Shown: one piece after another, positions 29,387-38,592 of the stretch
Layout: each line of letters opens with the position of its first letter
How positions within the stretch are numbered: the stretch's first letter is position 1
NCBI RefSeq assembly: GCF_006569205.1
Contig: NZ_VIGD01000014.1
Location: 19,823 to 83,822 of the forward strand
DNA: 64,000 nucleotides
Direction: 5' to 3'
From: Ureibacillus terrenus
GTDB taxonomy: Bacteria > Bacillota > Bacilli > Bacillales_A > Planococcaceae
The notes under the pieces: generated by a model
Told to the model about the DNA's origin: nothing
Seen by the model: only the letters and a program-made list of their open reading frames with translations
Databases searched by the model: none
Position numbers and translations under genes: made by a program

Positions 29387-29860
29387 ATGGAAGTGATTTT
29401 ATATATCTCGGCACTTGTTGCAGCGCTGGCTTTCCTCGTGCTTTGTATAAGTATAGGAGCTACGTTGTTCTCATTAAAAGGGATTTTAAAAAGCATGGCC
29501 GGCACGATTGCCGGAATAGAAAAACAAATGGAAGGCATTACCCGTGAAACGACTTATCTGCTGGAAAAGACAAATACTTTAGCCGCAGATATCATCGATA
29601 AATCCGAAAAATTAAACACGGTAGTGGATGCAATCAAAAATATGGGGACATCTGTCAATAATTTAAACAATTCTCTTAATAAGATAACGGATTCCATCTC
29701 GAAAGAAGTAAGCAAAAATGAAGAAAAGATTGCCCAGGTTGTACAATGGAGCAATGTGGTCATGGATATTGCCGAAAGATGGAAACAACGAAAAGCCCAT
29801 CAGGAAGCGGCAGAAGCGGATCATAAGGGAGTTGCGGTTTACAAGCGCGAGAAAAAATGA
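29387..29860 (+). CDS. ytxG: DUF948 membrane-anchored protein YtxG
   Basis: The 157-residue protein begins with one transmembrane helix (about residues 4-29) followed by a long coiled-coil-like region (MAGTIAGIEKQMEGITRE, then KLNTVVDAIKNMG) and a basic tail. This is the DUF948/YtxG family of general-stress or stationary-phase proteins, function unknown. TAGGAGG precedes the ATG. Its stop overlaps the first possible ytxH start codon, so the two are translated from one transcript. Confidence 0.9.
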   Translation: MEVILYISALVAALAFLVLCISIGATLFSLKGILKSMAGTIAGIEKQMEGITRETTYLLEKTNTLAADIIDKSEKLNTVVDAIKNMGTSVNNLNNSLNKITDSISKEVSKNEEKIAQVVQWSNVVMDIAERWKQRKAHQEAAEADHKGVAVYKREKK

Positions 29861-29874
29861 AGGGGGAAATGACG

Positions 29875-30315
29875 ATGTCAGGAGAAAAACCAAATTTCAA
29901 TGAAGTGAAAGATCAACAGTTGCCGCAGGAAACTGCGAATCAGGCGGCAAACGGGGAGGAAACGATCAATATGAAAGATTTTGTGATTGGAGCATTAGTT
30001 GGAGGTATTGTCGGCGCTGCAGTCGGACTATTGTTTGCGCCTAAAACAGGGAAAGATTTGCGCAGCGATGTAGTTCAACAGGCAAGCAATATTCGGCAAA
30101 AAGGAATTGTTCTTACATCCACCGCGAAAGAAAAAACCGCGCAGCTATCAAGCCAAATTAAAGAGCAATCATCCCATTTGGTCGAAAAAGTAAAGTCGAA
30201 AAAGGAAAAATCTCCAAAAGTCATGGATGACGGCACGGCTTCTTATGAAGAAAATCTCGTTGATGCATACGAAGGAGAAGAGATTTCAGAGGCAGCCCGT
30301 CCATCCTCAATCTAA
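29875..30315 (+). CDS. ytxH: YtxH-family general stress protein
   Basis: The 146-residue product has a single glycine-zipper membrane segment, VIGALVGGIVGAAVGLLFAP, followed by the family signature KTGKDLRSDV, then a helical Gln/Lys-rich tail. ATG 29875 follows AGGGGG with normal spacing. In-frame ATGs at 29857 and 29869 are less well placed. B. subtilis YtxH is induced by stress and in stationary phase, and its role is unknown. The third gene of that operon, ytxJ, is absent here because a terminator follows. Confidence 0.88.
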   Translation: MSGEKPNFNEVKDQQLPQETANQAANGEETINMKDFVIGALVGGIVGAAVGLLFAPKTGKDLRSDVVQQASNIRQKGIVLTSTAKEKTAQLSSQIKEQSSHLVEKVKSKKEKSPKVMDDGTASYEENLVDAYEGEEISEAARPSSI

Positions 30316-30327
30316 CATAGATGATCA

Positions 30328-30374
30328 AGAAGGGCATTTGCGAAAACAGATGGTTTTCCAATATGCTCTTTTTT
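30328..30374 (+). terminator. Terminator after ytxH
   Basis: AAGGGCAT...GAAAAC pairs with GTTTTC...ATGCTCTT in an imperfect long stem, followed by TTTTTT. Confidence 0.82.
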
Positions 30375-30647
30375 GATTTTATTGCCCGTTTTCCGGACGC
30401 CCGCTTTCCCTTGTTCCATAATTCATTGCAGGCCTGCCAAATATAGAGGACCATATCACATCATTTGATTCATTTCCATCAAGGAAGCCTAGAAATCTAT
30501 TATCGCTTTAGCGAGTTGAAGCACTAAATTAAAAAGACGTGACATTCTGAATTTTCTTGATTATAATATGTATATTATCTTAAAATGTAATAACATACAT
30601 TCAGTCTTCTGAAAGTGTTGTATTTCAGTAGGGAGGAGAAATTGGGA
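30375..30647 (+). promoter_or_regulatory. Upstream region and promoter of aroA
   Basis: No gene is visible in these bases. A near-consensus sigma-A promoter is present at 30539-30567: GTGACA, a 17-base spacer and a perfect TATAAT. A leader of about 75 bases follows, ending in GGGAGGAG at 30631-30638. The stretch 30376-30538 shows nothing I can name. Confidence 0.7.
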
Positions 30648-31733
30648 ATGAGTGAAAAACGGTTAGAAGAACTTCGCCAACAAATCGATGAACTAAACCT
30701 GGAAATTCTTCGATTGATCAACGAACGTGCGGAAATCGTAAACGAGATCGGAAAAATTAAAGAAAAACAAGGGGTAAACCGATACGACCCATTGCGCGAA
30801 CGCCACATGTTGGATTTGTTGAAAAAGCATAATAAAGGTCCGTTAAATCAAATGACGGTTGATTATATCTTCAAAACGATTTTCAAAACGGCTTTAAAAC
30901 AATTAGAAGCGGATACGAAAAAAGAATTGCTTGTTTCCCGCAAGAAAAAACCTGAAGATACAATCATCGAAATTAACGGGAAAAAAATCGGCGCCGGAGA
31001 ACCGACTTTTATTTTCGGCCCATGTTCCGTAGAATCTTACGAACAAACAGCGCAAGTAGCCGCTTCCATCAAAGCGAAAGGATTAAAATTCATCCGCGGA
31101 GGTGCATACAAACCACGTACATCTCCATATGATTTCCAAGGTTTAGGTTTGGAAGGGCTGAAAATTTTAAAACGTGTTTCAGAAGAATACGGTTTGGCGG
31201 TAGTTACGGAAATTGTGACACCTGGGCATATCGAAGAAGCGTTGGATTATGTTGATGTCATTCAAATCGGTGCACGCAATATGCAAAACTTCGAATTGTT
31301 GAAAGCGGTAGGGGAAACCGATAAACCGGTATTACTAAAACGCGGTTTGGCCGCAACAATTGATGAATTCATCCTTGCAGCGGAATACATCATGTCCAGA
31401 GGAAACGAAAATATCATGCTTTGCGAACGCGGAATCCGCACATACGAAAGAGCAACACGCAACACGTTGGACATTTCGGCGGTGCCAATTTTGAAACAGG
31501 AAACACACTTGCCTGTGTTTGTTGACGTAACACATTCAACAGGCCGACGCGATTTATTATTGCCATGCGCAAAAGCGGCTATCGCGATTGGCGCAGATGG
31601 CGTGATGGCAGAAGTCCATCCGGATCCATCCGTAGCATTATCCGATTCCCAACAGCAAATGGATTTACAGCAATTTGATGAATTTTATGAAGAATTGTTA
31701 AAATTTATGAAACAATATGAGTATAAAGCTTAA
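30648..31733 (+). CDS. aroA: Bifunctional chorismate mutase / 3-deoxy-7-phosphoheptulonate synthase
   Basis: The enzyme condenses phosphoenolpyruvate and erythrose 4-phosphate (DAHP synthase), the first shikimate step. The N-terminal chorismate mutase domain also acts as feedback sensor for chorismate and prephenate. The 361-residue protein starts [17 protein letters not shown], with the AroQ-type mutase helices to about residue 85, then a type I-beta DAHP synthase with [41 protein letters not shown] and [17 protein letters not shown] 30648 lies nine bases after GGGAGGAG. The symbol follows Bacillus usage (aroA, also aroG). Confidence 0.96.
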   Translation: MSEKRLEELRQQIDELNLEILRLINERAEIVNEIGKIKEKQGVNRYDPLRERHMLDLLKKHNKGPLNQMTVDYIFKTIFKTALKQLEADTKKELLVSRKKKPEDTIIEINGKKIGAGEPTFIFGPCSVESYEQTAQVAASIKAKGLKFIRGGAYKPRTSPYDFQGLGLEGLKILKRVSEEYGLAVVTEIVTPGHIEEALDYVDVIQIGARNMQNFELLKAVGETDKPVLLKRGLAATIDEFILAAEYIMSRGNENIMLCERGIRTYERATRNTLDISAVPILKQETHLPVFVDVTHSTGRRDLLLPCAKAAIAIGADGVMAEVHPDPSVALSDSQQQMDLQQFDEFYEELLKFMKQYEYKA

Positions 31734-31738
31734 TGCCG

Positions 31739-31774
31739 AAACTATCCAATCTTTATGATTGGATAGTTTTTTTG
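31739..31774 (+). terminator. Terminator after aroA
   Basis: AAACTATCCAATC 31739-31751 pairs perfectly with GATTGGATAGTTT 31757-31769, followed by T residues. Confidence 0.95.
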
Positions 31775-31907
31775 TAAAAAATAATAGTGATAAAATCCTA
31801 TATTTATAAATATATTGTTATAATTTTTTGAACTGTTCCTATGTATTGAAAAAAATGAGCAATGTATCGTATCATGAAGAAAATAACAATTAAAGGGAGG
31901 GAGACCT

Positions 31908-32927
31908 GTGACGGTTACAATTTATGATGTTGCCCGAGAAGCGAATGTTTCGATGGCAACCGTTTCCCGGGTAGTGAACGGGAGCCAAAATGTGAAGCCT
32001 TCCACCCGCAAAAAAGTGCTTGAAGTCATAGATCGCCTCGGTTATCGCCCAAATGCGGTGGCAAGAGGGCTGGCGAGCAAAAAAACGACAACGGTGGGAG
32101 TTATCATCCCTGATATCTCAAGCAATGTTTATGCGGAAGCGGCCCGTGGAATAGAAGATATCGCGACGATGTATCGATATAATATTATTTTGGCCAATTC
32201 CGACCAAAACGAGGAGAAAGAGTTGTCTCTGCTTGATACAATGTTGGGAAAACAGGTGGACGGAATTGTCATGATGAGTGATGTTGTCACACCAAAATTG
32301 CTCCAGACAATGGAAAATTCTCCTGTGCCCATCGTTCTTGCGGGATCTGTCGCCGAATCCGAAAAGCTGCCTTCTGTGAATATCGATTATTTCCAAGCGA
32401 CTTATGAAGCGGTAAAAATGCTGATTCAGAATGGACACAAACGCATTGCATTTGCCAGCGGTCCGTTGACTTATACAATCAATTCAAAATATAAGCTGGA
32501 AGCTTATAAAAAAGCGCTTGAAGATGCCGGATTGGAAGTGGACGAATCATTAATCGTGGCAGAAGACGATTCGTATGATGGAGGCATGGAGGCATGGAAA
32601 GAATTAAATGAAATCGAAAATCCTCCGACAGCCTATTTTGCCGGCAGCGACGAATTGGCCATCGGAATCATTCACGCAGCTCAGGATCATGGAATTAAAG
32701 TTCCGGAAGATATTGAAGTGATCAGTTTTGAGAATACGAAATTGGCGCGCATGGTAAGACCTCAATTGACGAGTGTCGTGTTGCCGCTGTATGAAATTGG
32801 TGCAGTATCCATGAGATTGTTGACGAAATTTTTAAATAACGAAAAAGTGGAGAACCACAATGTGATTTTGCCTTACCGGATTGAAAAACGCGATTCTGCT
32901 AAAGTAAAGCGAAGCACGGATAATTAA
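31908..32927 (+). CDS. ccpA: Catabolite control protein A (LacI family)
   Basis: CcpA with phosphorylated HPr binds cre sites and controls carbon catabolite repression and overflow metabolism. The 339-residue protein begins [23 protein letters not shown], the LacI helix-turn-helix, followed by the hinge helix [14 protein letters not shown] and the periplasmic-binding-like core ([19 protein letters not shown]). The start is GTG at 31908 behind GGGAGGGAG. aroA lies upstream as in B. subtilis. The motP-motS genes that follow ccpA in that species are absent, and acuC converges instead. Confidence 0.95.
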   Translation: MTVTIYDVAREANVSMATVSRVVNGSQNVKPSTRKKVLEVIDRLGYRPNAVARGLASKKTTTVGVIIPDISSNVYAEAARGIEDIATMYRYNIILANSDQNEEKELSLLDTMLGKQVDGIVMMSDVVTPKLLQTMENSPVPIVLAGSVAESEKLPSVNIDYFQATYEAVKMLIQNGHKRIAFASGPLTYTINSKYKLEAYKKALEDAGLEVDESLIVAEDDSYDGGMEAWKELNEIENPPTAYFAGSDELAIGIIHAAQDHGIKVPEDIEVISFENTKLARMVRPQLTSVVLPLYEIGAVSMRLLTKFLNNEKVENHNVILPYRIEKRDSAKVKRSTDN

Positions 32928-32968
32928 AAAGTGTAGACAAAGTCTTCCAGGATTTTGTCTACACTTTT
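32926..32968. terminator. Bidirectional terminator between ccpA and acuC
   Basis: AAAAAGTGTAGACAAA pairs with TTTTGTCTACACTTTT around an 11-base loop. Both strands carry T runs. Confidence 0.93.
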
Positions 32969-32971
32969 CCT

Positions 32972-34138
32972 TTAAAAATGTCTGTTTTTTTCTGTCCGAA
33001 TAATACTTAATGCTTTTGTAAGCATTTGGGAATTTTTTTCTTCGATTTCCGCTTTTCGCGGGATTGGTTCGAACAATGGATTAGGATCTTCCCATGTCGG
33101 AATCAGCGGCACAGGAGCTTCTTGTTGCCATTTATTGAGCCATTCTTCAGGCAGTTTGCCCGTAGGAACCGGCTGATCGGTCATTTCCAGCCAAATCATG
33201 GACCATGCTCTAGGTACGACGCGCCAAATGTCATAACCTCCGCCGCCCACGGCAATCCATCGTCCTTCGCAATATTCATGCGCCAATTGATGGGCAAGTT
33301 TAGGGATTTCCCGATAGATTTTTATGGAAGCATTCAAATGGGTTAAAGGATCAAAATAATGGGCATCTGCGCCATTTTGGGTAAAAAGTACATCGGGTTT
33401 AAAATATTCAATGACTTCCCTTAACGCCTGTTCATACACCATTAAAAAACTGTCATCTTCTGTAAAGGCTTCAAGCGGAAAATTGAAGGACGTTCCGTAG
33501 CCTTGTCCATTTCCTCTTTCACTGATGTTTCCTGTTCCGGGGAACAAATATCTGCCGGTTTCATGGATGGACAGCGTACAAACGCTCGGATCATCATAAA
33601 ATGTCCATTGTACTCCGTCGCCATGATGGGCATCCGTATCTACATATAGAACGCGGGCATGATATTTTTCTTGTATGTAACGGATTGCAATCGAGCTGTC
33701 GTTGTAAATGCAAAATCCGCTGGCTCTTCCCCGGAATCCGTGATGTAAGCCGCCTCCAAGATTTAAAGCATGCCGGCTTTTGCCCTCCATGACATAATCT
33801 ACCGCCTGGAGTGTACTACCGACAAGCAGGCTGCTTGCTTCATGCATATTAGGGAAAATGGGAGTATCTTCCGTTCCCAGCCCATATGGTTCCGCTTGTT
33901 CAGGGGTGACGAGGCCGTGCCCTGCTTTCTTTACCATTTCGATATATTTAGGATCATGGACCAATTCGATTTCTTCTTCCGTAGCTACTCTCGCCGGAAT
34001 AATATCGTCATCCGATAGAGCATCAATGCTTTTGAGTAAATCCATTGTCAAAAGCAGCCGTTTATGGTTGAATGGATGGCTTTCGGAAAATTTATAGCTT
34101 AATTGGTCTGGCGAGAATACAAATACTGCATTTTTCAT
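32972..34138 (-). CDS. acuC: Acetoin utilization protein AcuC (class I histone-deacetylase family)
   Basis: AcuC is a zinc deacetylase that in B. subtilis removes the acetyl group AcuA places on acetyl-CoA synthetase, reactivating it. The 388-residue protein has the HDAC fold marks LGGGLHHGFRGRASGFC, YVDTDAHHGDGVQ with the zinc ligands, and the late GGGGYDIWRVVPRAW. The start ATG (34136-34138) overlaps the acuB stop codon by ATGA-type coupling. AGGGGTGA precedes it. The acuABC order on the minus strand, divergent from acsA, is as in B. subtilis. Confidence 0.96.
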   Translation of the reverse strand: MKNAVFVFSPDQLSYKFSESHPFNHKRLLLTMDLLKSIDALSDDDIIPARVATEEEIELVHDPKYIEMVKKAGHGLVTPEQAEPYGLGTEDTPIFPNMHEASSLLVGSTLQAVDYVMEGKSRHALNLGGGLHHGFRGRASGFCIYNDSSIAIRYIQEKYHARVLYVDTDAHHGDGVQWTFYDDPSVCTLSIHETGRYLFPGTGNISERGNGQGYGTSFNFPLEAFTEDDSFLMVYEQALREVIEYFKPDVLFTQNGADAHYFDPLTHLNASIKIYREIPKLAHQLAHEYCEGRWIAVGGGGYDIWRVVPRAWSMIWLEMTDQPVPTGKLPEEWLNKWQQEAPVPLIPTWEDPNPLFEPIPRKAEIEEKNSQMLTKALSIIRTEKNRHF

Positions 34139-34782
34139 ACATTCACCCCTGGCACATTAGGCCACAAAACTTCATAACCATGATCCCGCAAATCTTTGAT
34201 GATTGGCAATGGATTCATCATACGGACACGTATGGAAATGATGCGGCTGTTTTCGTGTTCGGCATCGGGAAACACTAAAATGCTTAGTACATTTGCATAA
34301 TGTTTTTTAAATAATATTAACACATCAGCCAATGTCCCTACTTTATCTTTCAGCCGAATATCAATTTTTGAAGAAGGCTGATGCGCGCCTGTTAATTCGA
34401 TATAAGCATTGAGCAAATCCGACGTTGTGACGATGCCGACGAGTTTTCCGCCGGAAACGATTGGCAGACAGCTGATTTTTGATTCGTAAAAAGTCATTGC
34501 GACATCCTCTACAAAATCAAGCGGATGGCCCAAAATAATATCTTTCACCATGAATTTTTCTATCGGTGTTTCGTAAATGGAGCATGCATCTTCTTCTTTC
34601 ACGCAGGAGGGCAACGCGTTTTTCACGTCATGGGATGTAATCAGGCCCACAATATTTCCTTCTTCATCAACGATGGGAATGTGCCTAATATTTTTGTCCC
34701 TCATCATATTTAAGGCGTCATTCAATGTGTTTTCAGGTGTCAGGGTATATACTTCCGTTTTCATGATTTGTTCGACAATCAT
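34135..34782 (-). CDS. acuB: CBS/ACT domain protein AcuB
   Basis: The 215-residue protein has two CBS domains (MIVEQIMKTEVYTLTP, IRHIPIVDEEGNIVGLITSHDVK, and a second pair near SCLPIVSGGKLVGIVTT) and a C-terminal ACT-like region (KIDIRLKDKVGTLADV). Such proteins usually sense adenine nucleotides. AcuB's exact role beside AcuA and AcuC is not established. AAAGGGGG precedes the ATG. It starts 16 bases after the acuA stop, so the three genes form one operon. Confidence 0.94.
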   Translation of the reverse strand: MIVEQIMKTEVYTLTPENTLNDALNMMRDKNIRHIPIVDEEGNIVGLITSHDVKNALPSCVKEEDACSIYETPIEKFMVKDIILGHPLDFVEDVAMTFYESKISCLPIVSGGKLVGIVTTSDLLNAYIELTGAHQPSSKIDIRLKDKVGTLADVLILFKKHYANVLSILVFPDAEHENSRIISIRVRMMNPLPIIKDLRDHGYEVLWPNVPGVNV

Positions 34783-34798
34783 TCAAATCCCCCTTTGT

Positions 34799-35431
34799 TT
34801 AATACATATACCTATATTTGAATCGCAATCGGTCAAAACGCGTAATCGTATCGTTATCAACCCGTTTCCCGATGCGAACCATCAAGCAATTTGCCGGATG
34901 CGACGTGATTTCCGGATCATCTGTCGCACAATATTCGAAACCTGCAGTTTTCATCAAATTTTCCATCATTCTCCGATAATCCCAAACATTGAGGCCGGTT
35001 CCTTTTAAATCCCAGTGCCAGTAATATTCCGTTGTAAATATTAAATAGTCTTCCATTTCATCCGCCATGAAAGACACTTCCAACAATTTTTTGGCAACAC
35101 CGGCTCCCCTATATGATGGTATCACCTCAATAGCCCCCAATTCTAGTACATTTTCTATTTTATCTTCCGCCCATCTCTCAAGAGGATCCGGATATAGATA
35201 AGTAACATAGCCGATAATTGTATTATTGTTTCGGGCGATAATAATTCTGCCTTCTTCTAATTTCGCTATGCCGATTAATGCCTTTTTTTGCTGCTCTGGA
35301 GGCCTGAATGCTGTCAAATCTTCGTGGAAATCCAGCTTTTCGATCGTTTCAGGCAGCACGGGTCCTTCGACAAAAACTGTGCCTTGAGGCGTTTCCAGCT
35401 GTGCGCAATGGTAATTTTTTATATGTTGCAT
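34799..35431 (-). CDS. acuA: Acetoin utilization protein AcuA (GNAT acetyltransferase)
   Basis: AcuA acetylates the active-site lysine of acetyl-CoA synthetase AcsA with acetyl-CoA and switches it off. The 210-residue GNAT protein contains IIARNNNTIIGYVTYLYPDP and GAIEVIPSYRGAGVAKKLLEV, the acetyl-CoA-binding motif A. I chose ATG 35431 because AAGGGG precedes it by nine bases. GTG and ATG codons at 35440 and 35437 are too close. It is divergent from its target gene acsA with about 165 bases between them. Confidence 0.95.
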   Translation of the reverse strand: MQHIKNYHCAQLETPQGTVFVEGPVLPETIEKLDFHEDLTAFRPPEQQKKALIGIAKLEEGRIIIARNNNTIIGYVTYLYPDPLERWAEDKIENVLELGAIEVIPSYRGAGVAKKLLEVSFMADEMEDYLIFTTEYYWHWDLKGTGLNVWDYRRMMENLMKTAGFEYCATDDPEITSHPANCLMVRIGKRVDNDTITRFDRLRFKYRYMY

Positions 35432-35534
35432 AACCATCACCCCTTCATCTATTACTTACATTATATGATAAAATTGGCGCATAAAAGCAGAAATTTGTGA
35501 AAAATAAAGAAATTCATGAAATCTTAAAAATATT

Positions 35535-35563
35535 TTGCTAATTATAATGATTCATTGTAAAAT
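35535..35563 (+). promoter_or_regulatory. Probable promoter of acsA
   Basis: TTGCTA at 35535-35540, a 17-base spacer and TAAAAT at 35558-35563 fit sigma-A. On the opposite strand TATAAT (plus 35460-35465) may serve acuABC. I found no convincing cre site in the divergent interval, although CcpA control would be expected from B. subtilis. Confidence 0.5.
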
Positions 35564-35595
35564 GTAAAATATCATAGAAAGAAAGGGGAAATTTA

Positions 35596-37329
35596 ATGGG
35601 GATGAAAACGACGGAGAAATTAGCAGTTGTACCAGGGGATTATCATTTGAAAAATTATGAAGAAACTTATGCTAATTTCGACTGGAAAGAAGTGGAGAAA
35701 GCATTTACTTGGTATGAGACGGGGAGAGTAAATGCTGCCTACGAAGCAATCGATCGTCATGCAGATTCAGAAGAACGAAAAAACAAAGTGGCTCTTTATT
35801 TTAGTAACGGGGATCGTAAAGAAGCCTACACGTTCTATGATATGAAACGCATGACAAACAAGGCTGCGAATGTGTTCAAACAATTCGCGGATCTTGAAAA
35901 AGGGGATCGTTTATTTATCTTTATGCCAAGATCTCCTGAATTGTATTTTTCATTGCTTGGCGCATTGAAATTGGGATTGATTGTCGGACCGCTCTTTGAA
36001 GCATTTATGGAAGGGGCGGTATATGACAGATTATCCAACAGTGAAGCAAAAGCACTTGTGACAACACCTGAGTTGTTAAAACGCGTTCCGTTAGATAGAT
36101 TGCCGCACTTGGAAAAAGTGTTTGTTGTCGGGGATCAAGTAGAAGAAAATGAAAAAATTGTCGATTTTAATAAAAGATTGGAAGAAGCGTCTGACGAATT
36201 CGACATCGTCTGGGTTGACCGGGAAGACGGAATGCTTTTGCATTATACGTCCGGTTCAACGGGAGCTCCAAAAGGGGTATTGCATGTCCATAATGCAATG
36301 ATTCAGCACTATCAGACAGCCCGTTGGGTATTGGATTTACATGATGATGACATTTATTGGTGCACAGCGGACCCGGGATGGGTTACCGGAACTGCGTATG
36401 GAATTTTCGGTCCATGGCTGAATGGCATAACGAATGTCATCATTGGCGGACGTTTCAGCCCGGAAAGATGGTACGGCGCCATTGAAGAATATGGTGTTAC
36501 GGTATGGTATAGTGCACCGACTGCCTTCAGAATGCTGATGGGTGCCGGTACTGCCGTCTTAAAACAATATGATTTATCTTCTTTGCGGCATGTGCTCTCA
36601 GTGGGTGAACCTTTAAATCCGGAAGTAATTCGTTGGGGCATGAAAGAATTGGGCCATCGCATTCACGATACATGGTGGATGACAGAAACTGGCGGACACA
36701 TGATTTGCAACTACCCTTGCATGGAAATTAAGCCTGGCTCCATGGGCAAACCAATCCCGGGAGTTTATGCTACGATTGTGGATGATGAAGGAAATGAATT
36801 GCCGCCATATACGATGGGTAACCTGGCGATCCGCAAAGGTTGGCCGTCCATGATGAGAGCGATTTGGAAAAACCCTGAGCGTTATCAGCAATATTTCTTG
36901 AAAGACAAATGGTACGTGTCAGGAGATTCCGCATATAAAGATGAAGATGGATACTTCTGGTTCCAAGGCCGTGTCGATGATGTCATTATGACAGCCGGCG
37001 AACGGGTTGGACCATTTGAAGTAGAAAGCAAATTGATTGAGCACCCGGATGTAGTGGAAGCCGGCGTTATCGGAAAACCGGATCCGGTCCGTGGTGAAAT
37101 CATTAAAGCCTTTATCGTACTGCGGCCAGGGGTTGAGCCGACAGATGAATTGAAGGAAGACATCCGCCAATTCGTAAAAACGGGTCTCGCTGCCCATGCA
37201 GCACCTAGAGAAATCGAATTTAGAGACAAACTTCCGAAAACACGAAGCGGTAAGATTATGCGCCGCGTGTTGAAAGCTTGGGAATTGAATCTTCCGACAG
37301 GCGACTTGTCAACAATGGAAGATGATTAA
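35596..37329 (+). CDS. acsA: Acetyl-CoA synthetase (AMP-forming)
   Basis: AcsA activates acetate with ATP and CoA to acetyl-CoA through acetyl-AMP. The 577-residue protein of the ANL superfamily has the P-loop-like HYTSGSTGAPKG near residue 214, the core motif WMTETGG near 360, SGDSAYKDEDGYFWFQGRVDD near 443, and the C-terminal LPKTRSGKIMRR, where Lys553 is catalytic and is the site AcuA is expected to acetylate. AAAGGGG precedes the ATG. It is transcribed alone and ends in a strong terminator, with acuABC divergent. Confidence 0.96.
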   Translation: MGMKTTEKLAVVPGDYHLKNYEETYANFDWKEVEKAFTWYETGRVNAAYEAIDRHADSEERKNKVALYFSNGDRKEAYTFYDMKRMTNKAANVFKQFADLEKGDRLFIFMPRSPELYFSLLGALKLGLIVGPLFEAFMEGAVYDRLSNSEAKALVTTPELLKRVPLDRLPHLEKVFVVGDQVEENEKIVDFNKRLEEASDEFDIVWVDREDGMLLHYTSGSTGAPKGVLHVHNAMIQHYQTARWVLDLHDDDIYWCTADPGWVTGTAYGIFGPWLNGITNVIIGGRFSPERWYGAIEEYGVTVWYSAPTAFRMLMGAGTAVLKQYDLSSLRHVLSVGEPLNPEVIRWGMKELGHRIHDTWWMTETGGHMICNYPCMEIKPGSMGKPIPGVYATIVDDEGNELPPYTMGNLAIRKGWPSMMRAIWKNPERYQQYFLKDKWYVSGDSAYKDEDGYFWFQGRVDDVIMTAGERVGPFEVESKLIEHPDVVEAGVIGKPDPVRGEIIKAFIVLRPGVEPTDELKEDIRQFVKTGLAAHAAPREIEFRDKLPKTRSGKIMRRVLKAWELNLPTGDLSTMEDD

Positions 37330-37382
37330 TTGACACTCCGCCGCCATGTGATTTATTGAGCAAGATAATAATTATGCATCCA

Positions 37383-37430
37383 CCGAAGGATATTTCATTT
37401 TTCGACAAATGAATATCCTTCGGTTTTTAT
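37383..37430 (+). terminator. Terminator after acsA
   Basis: CCGAAGGATATTTCATTT pairs with AAATGAATATCCTTCGG, followed by TTTTTATTT. Confidence 0.95.
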
Positions 37431-37449
37431 TTAATTAAGAAAGTTTTTT

Positions 37450-37495
37450 AATATATAAACATACATTTGACTTTATAATTATACAAGTTTATACT
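37450..37495 (+). promoter_or_regulatory. argC promoter with two ARG-box-like operators
   Basis: The promoter is TTGACT 37467-37472, a 17-base spacer and TATACT 37490-37495. Two 18-base sites resembling the ArgR/AhrC ARG box (TNTGNATWWWWATNCANA) occur at 37450-37467 (ending ACATACATT) and 37470-37487 (ACTTTATAATTATACAAG). They match 10 and 11 of 14 informative positions by my count. Their 20-base spacing and overlap with the promoter fit arginine-dependent repression. Confidence 0.65.
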
Positions 37496-37524
37496 AACAT
37501 TATCTGACTGAAGAGGTGAGTGCG

Positions 37525-38559
37525 TTGAAAGTTGCTATTATTGGAGCTACCGGTTATGGTGGTTTGGAATTAATCCGTTTTTTGCACAATCATCCTGAAG
37601 TGGAAAAGATGGATTTATTTACGTCTTCCGAAGAAGGGGTCATTTTTTCATCGAAATATGGGCATCTATTAAATATTCAAGATGTGCCCCTTCAAAAAAT
37701 AGATTATGAGACGTTGGAAAATTATGATGTTGTTTTTACGAGCACACCAAGCGGCGTTACAAGCAAATTGCTGCCTCCGCTCGTGGGAAAAGGGCCAAAA
37801 TTGATCGATTTGTCCGGAGACTATCGATTGAAAAATCTGCAAGATTACGAGAAATGGTATAAAAAAGATCCTGCTCCACAAGAAATTGTGGATCAAAGCG
37901 TATATGGCCTGACAGAATGGAATGAAAAGAATATAAAAGAAGCTGTCCTAATCGCCAATCCTGGCTGCTATCCGACAGCTGCACTTTTATCCATTCTTCC
38001 ATTCATCAAGGAAGGGTTAATCGATCCATCCTTTTTGGTCATTGATGCGAAAAGCGGCGTTTCCGGAGCCGGGAACAAACCTTCGAGAACAACTCATTTC
38101 AGTGAAACAAATGAAAATTTCTCGATTTATAAAATAAATGAACATCAACATATTCCTGAAATCGAACAAGCCATTGAAATGTTTACAGGAGTAAAAACAG
38201 CCATTACTTTTAACACCCATTTAGTGCCGATGACACGGGGGATTTTGGCGACTTCCTACGCGCCTGTGAAAGACGGGGTAACAACGGAAGATTTGACGGA
38301 ATGTTTGATGGAAACATATAAACGGCATCCTTTCGTCCGTGTCATTACGGACGCCAATACAATCGGGACGAGCCGGGTTAAAGGTTCCAACTATTGTGAT
38401 GTGTTCGCAAAAATTGATGAACGGACAAACCGGGCTACAATAGTAAGTGTAATTGATAATTTAGTAAAGGGTGCTGCAGGACAAGCGATTCAAAATATGA
38501 ATGTACAATTTGGATTGCCGCAAACGACCGGTTTGGATGTCGTACCATTGTTTATTTAA
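37525..38559 (+). CDS. argC: N-acetyl-gamma-glutamyl-phosphate reductase
   Basis: ArgC reduces N-acetylglutamyl phosphate with NADPH, the third step of arginine synthesis. The 344-residue protein has MKVAIIGATGYGGLELIR as NADP-binding start, the active-site ANPGCYPTAALL near residue 145 with catalytic Cys, and FNTHLVPMTRGILAT near 230. TTG 37525 is preferred, as AAGAGGTG at 37511-37518 is at good spacing and the product then begins like other ArgC proteins. A GTG at 37516 overlaps that RBS. It is the first gene of argCJBD. Confidence 0.95.
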   Translation: MKVAIIGATGYGGLELIRFLHNHPEVEKMDLFTSSEEGVIFSSKYGHLLNIQDVPLQKIDYETLENYDVVFTSTPSGVTSKLLPPLVGKGPKLIDLSGDYRLKNLQDYEKWYKKDPAPQEIVDQSVYGLTEWNEKNIKEAVLIANPGCYPTAALLSILPFIKEGLIDPSFLVIDAKSGVSGAGNKPSRTTHFSETNENFSIYKINEHQHIPEIEQAIEMFTGVKTAITFNTHLVPMTRGILATSYAPVKDGVTTEDLTECLMETYKRHPFVRVITDANTIGTSRVKGSNYCDVFAKIDERTNRATIVSVIDNLVKGAAGQAIQNMNVQFGLPQTTGLDVVPLFI

Positions 38560-38592
38560 CCAGCTGGCTATGTAAGAAATGGAGGAATTTAA

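Noticed and set aside
35441..35595. cre site for CcpA between acuA and acsA
   Set aside because: CcpA control is expected, but I found no match close enough to the cre consensus.
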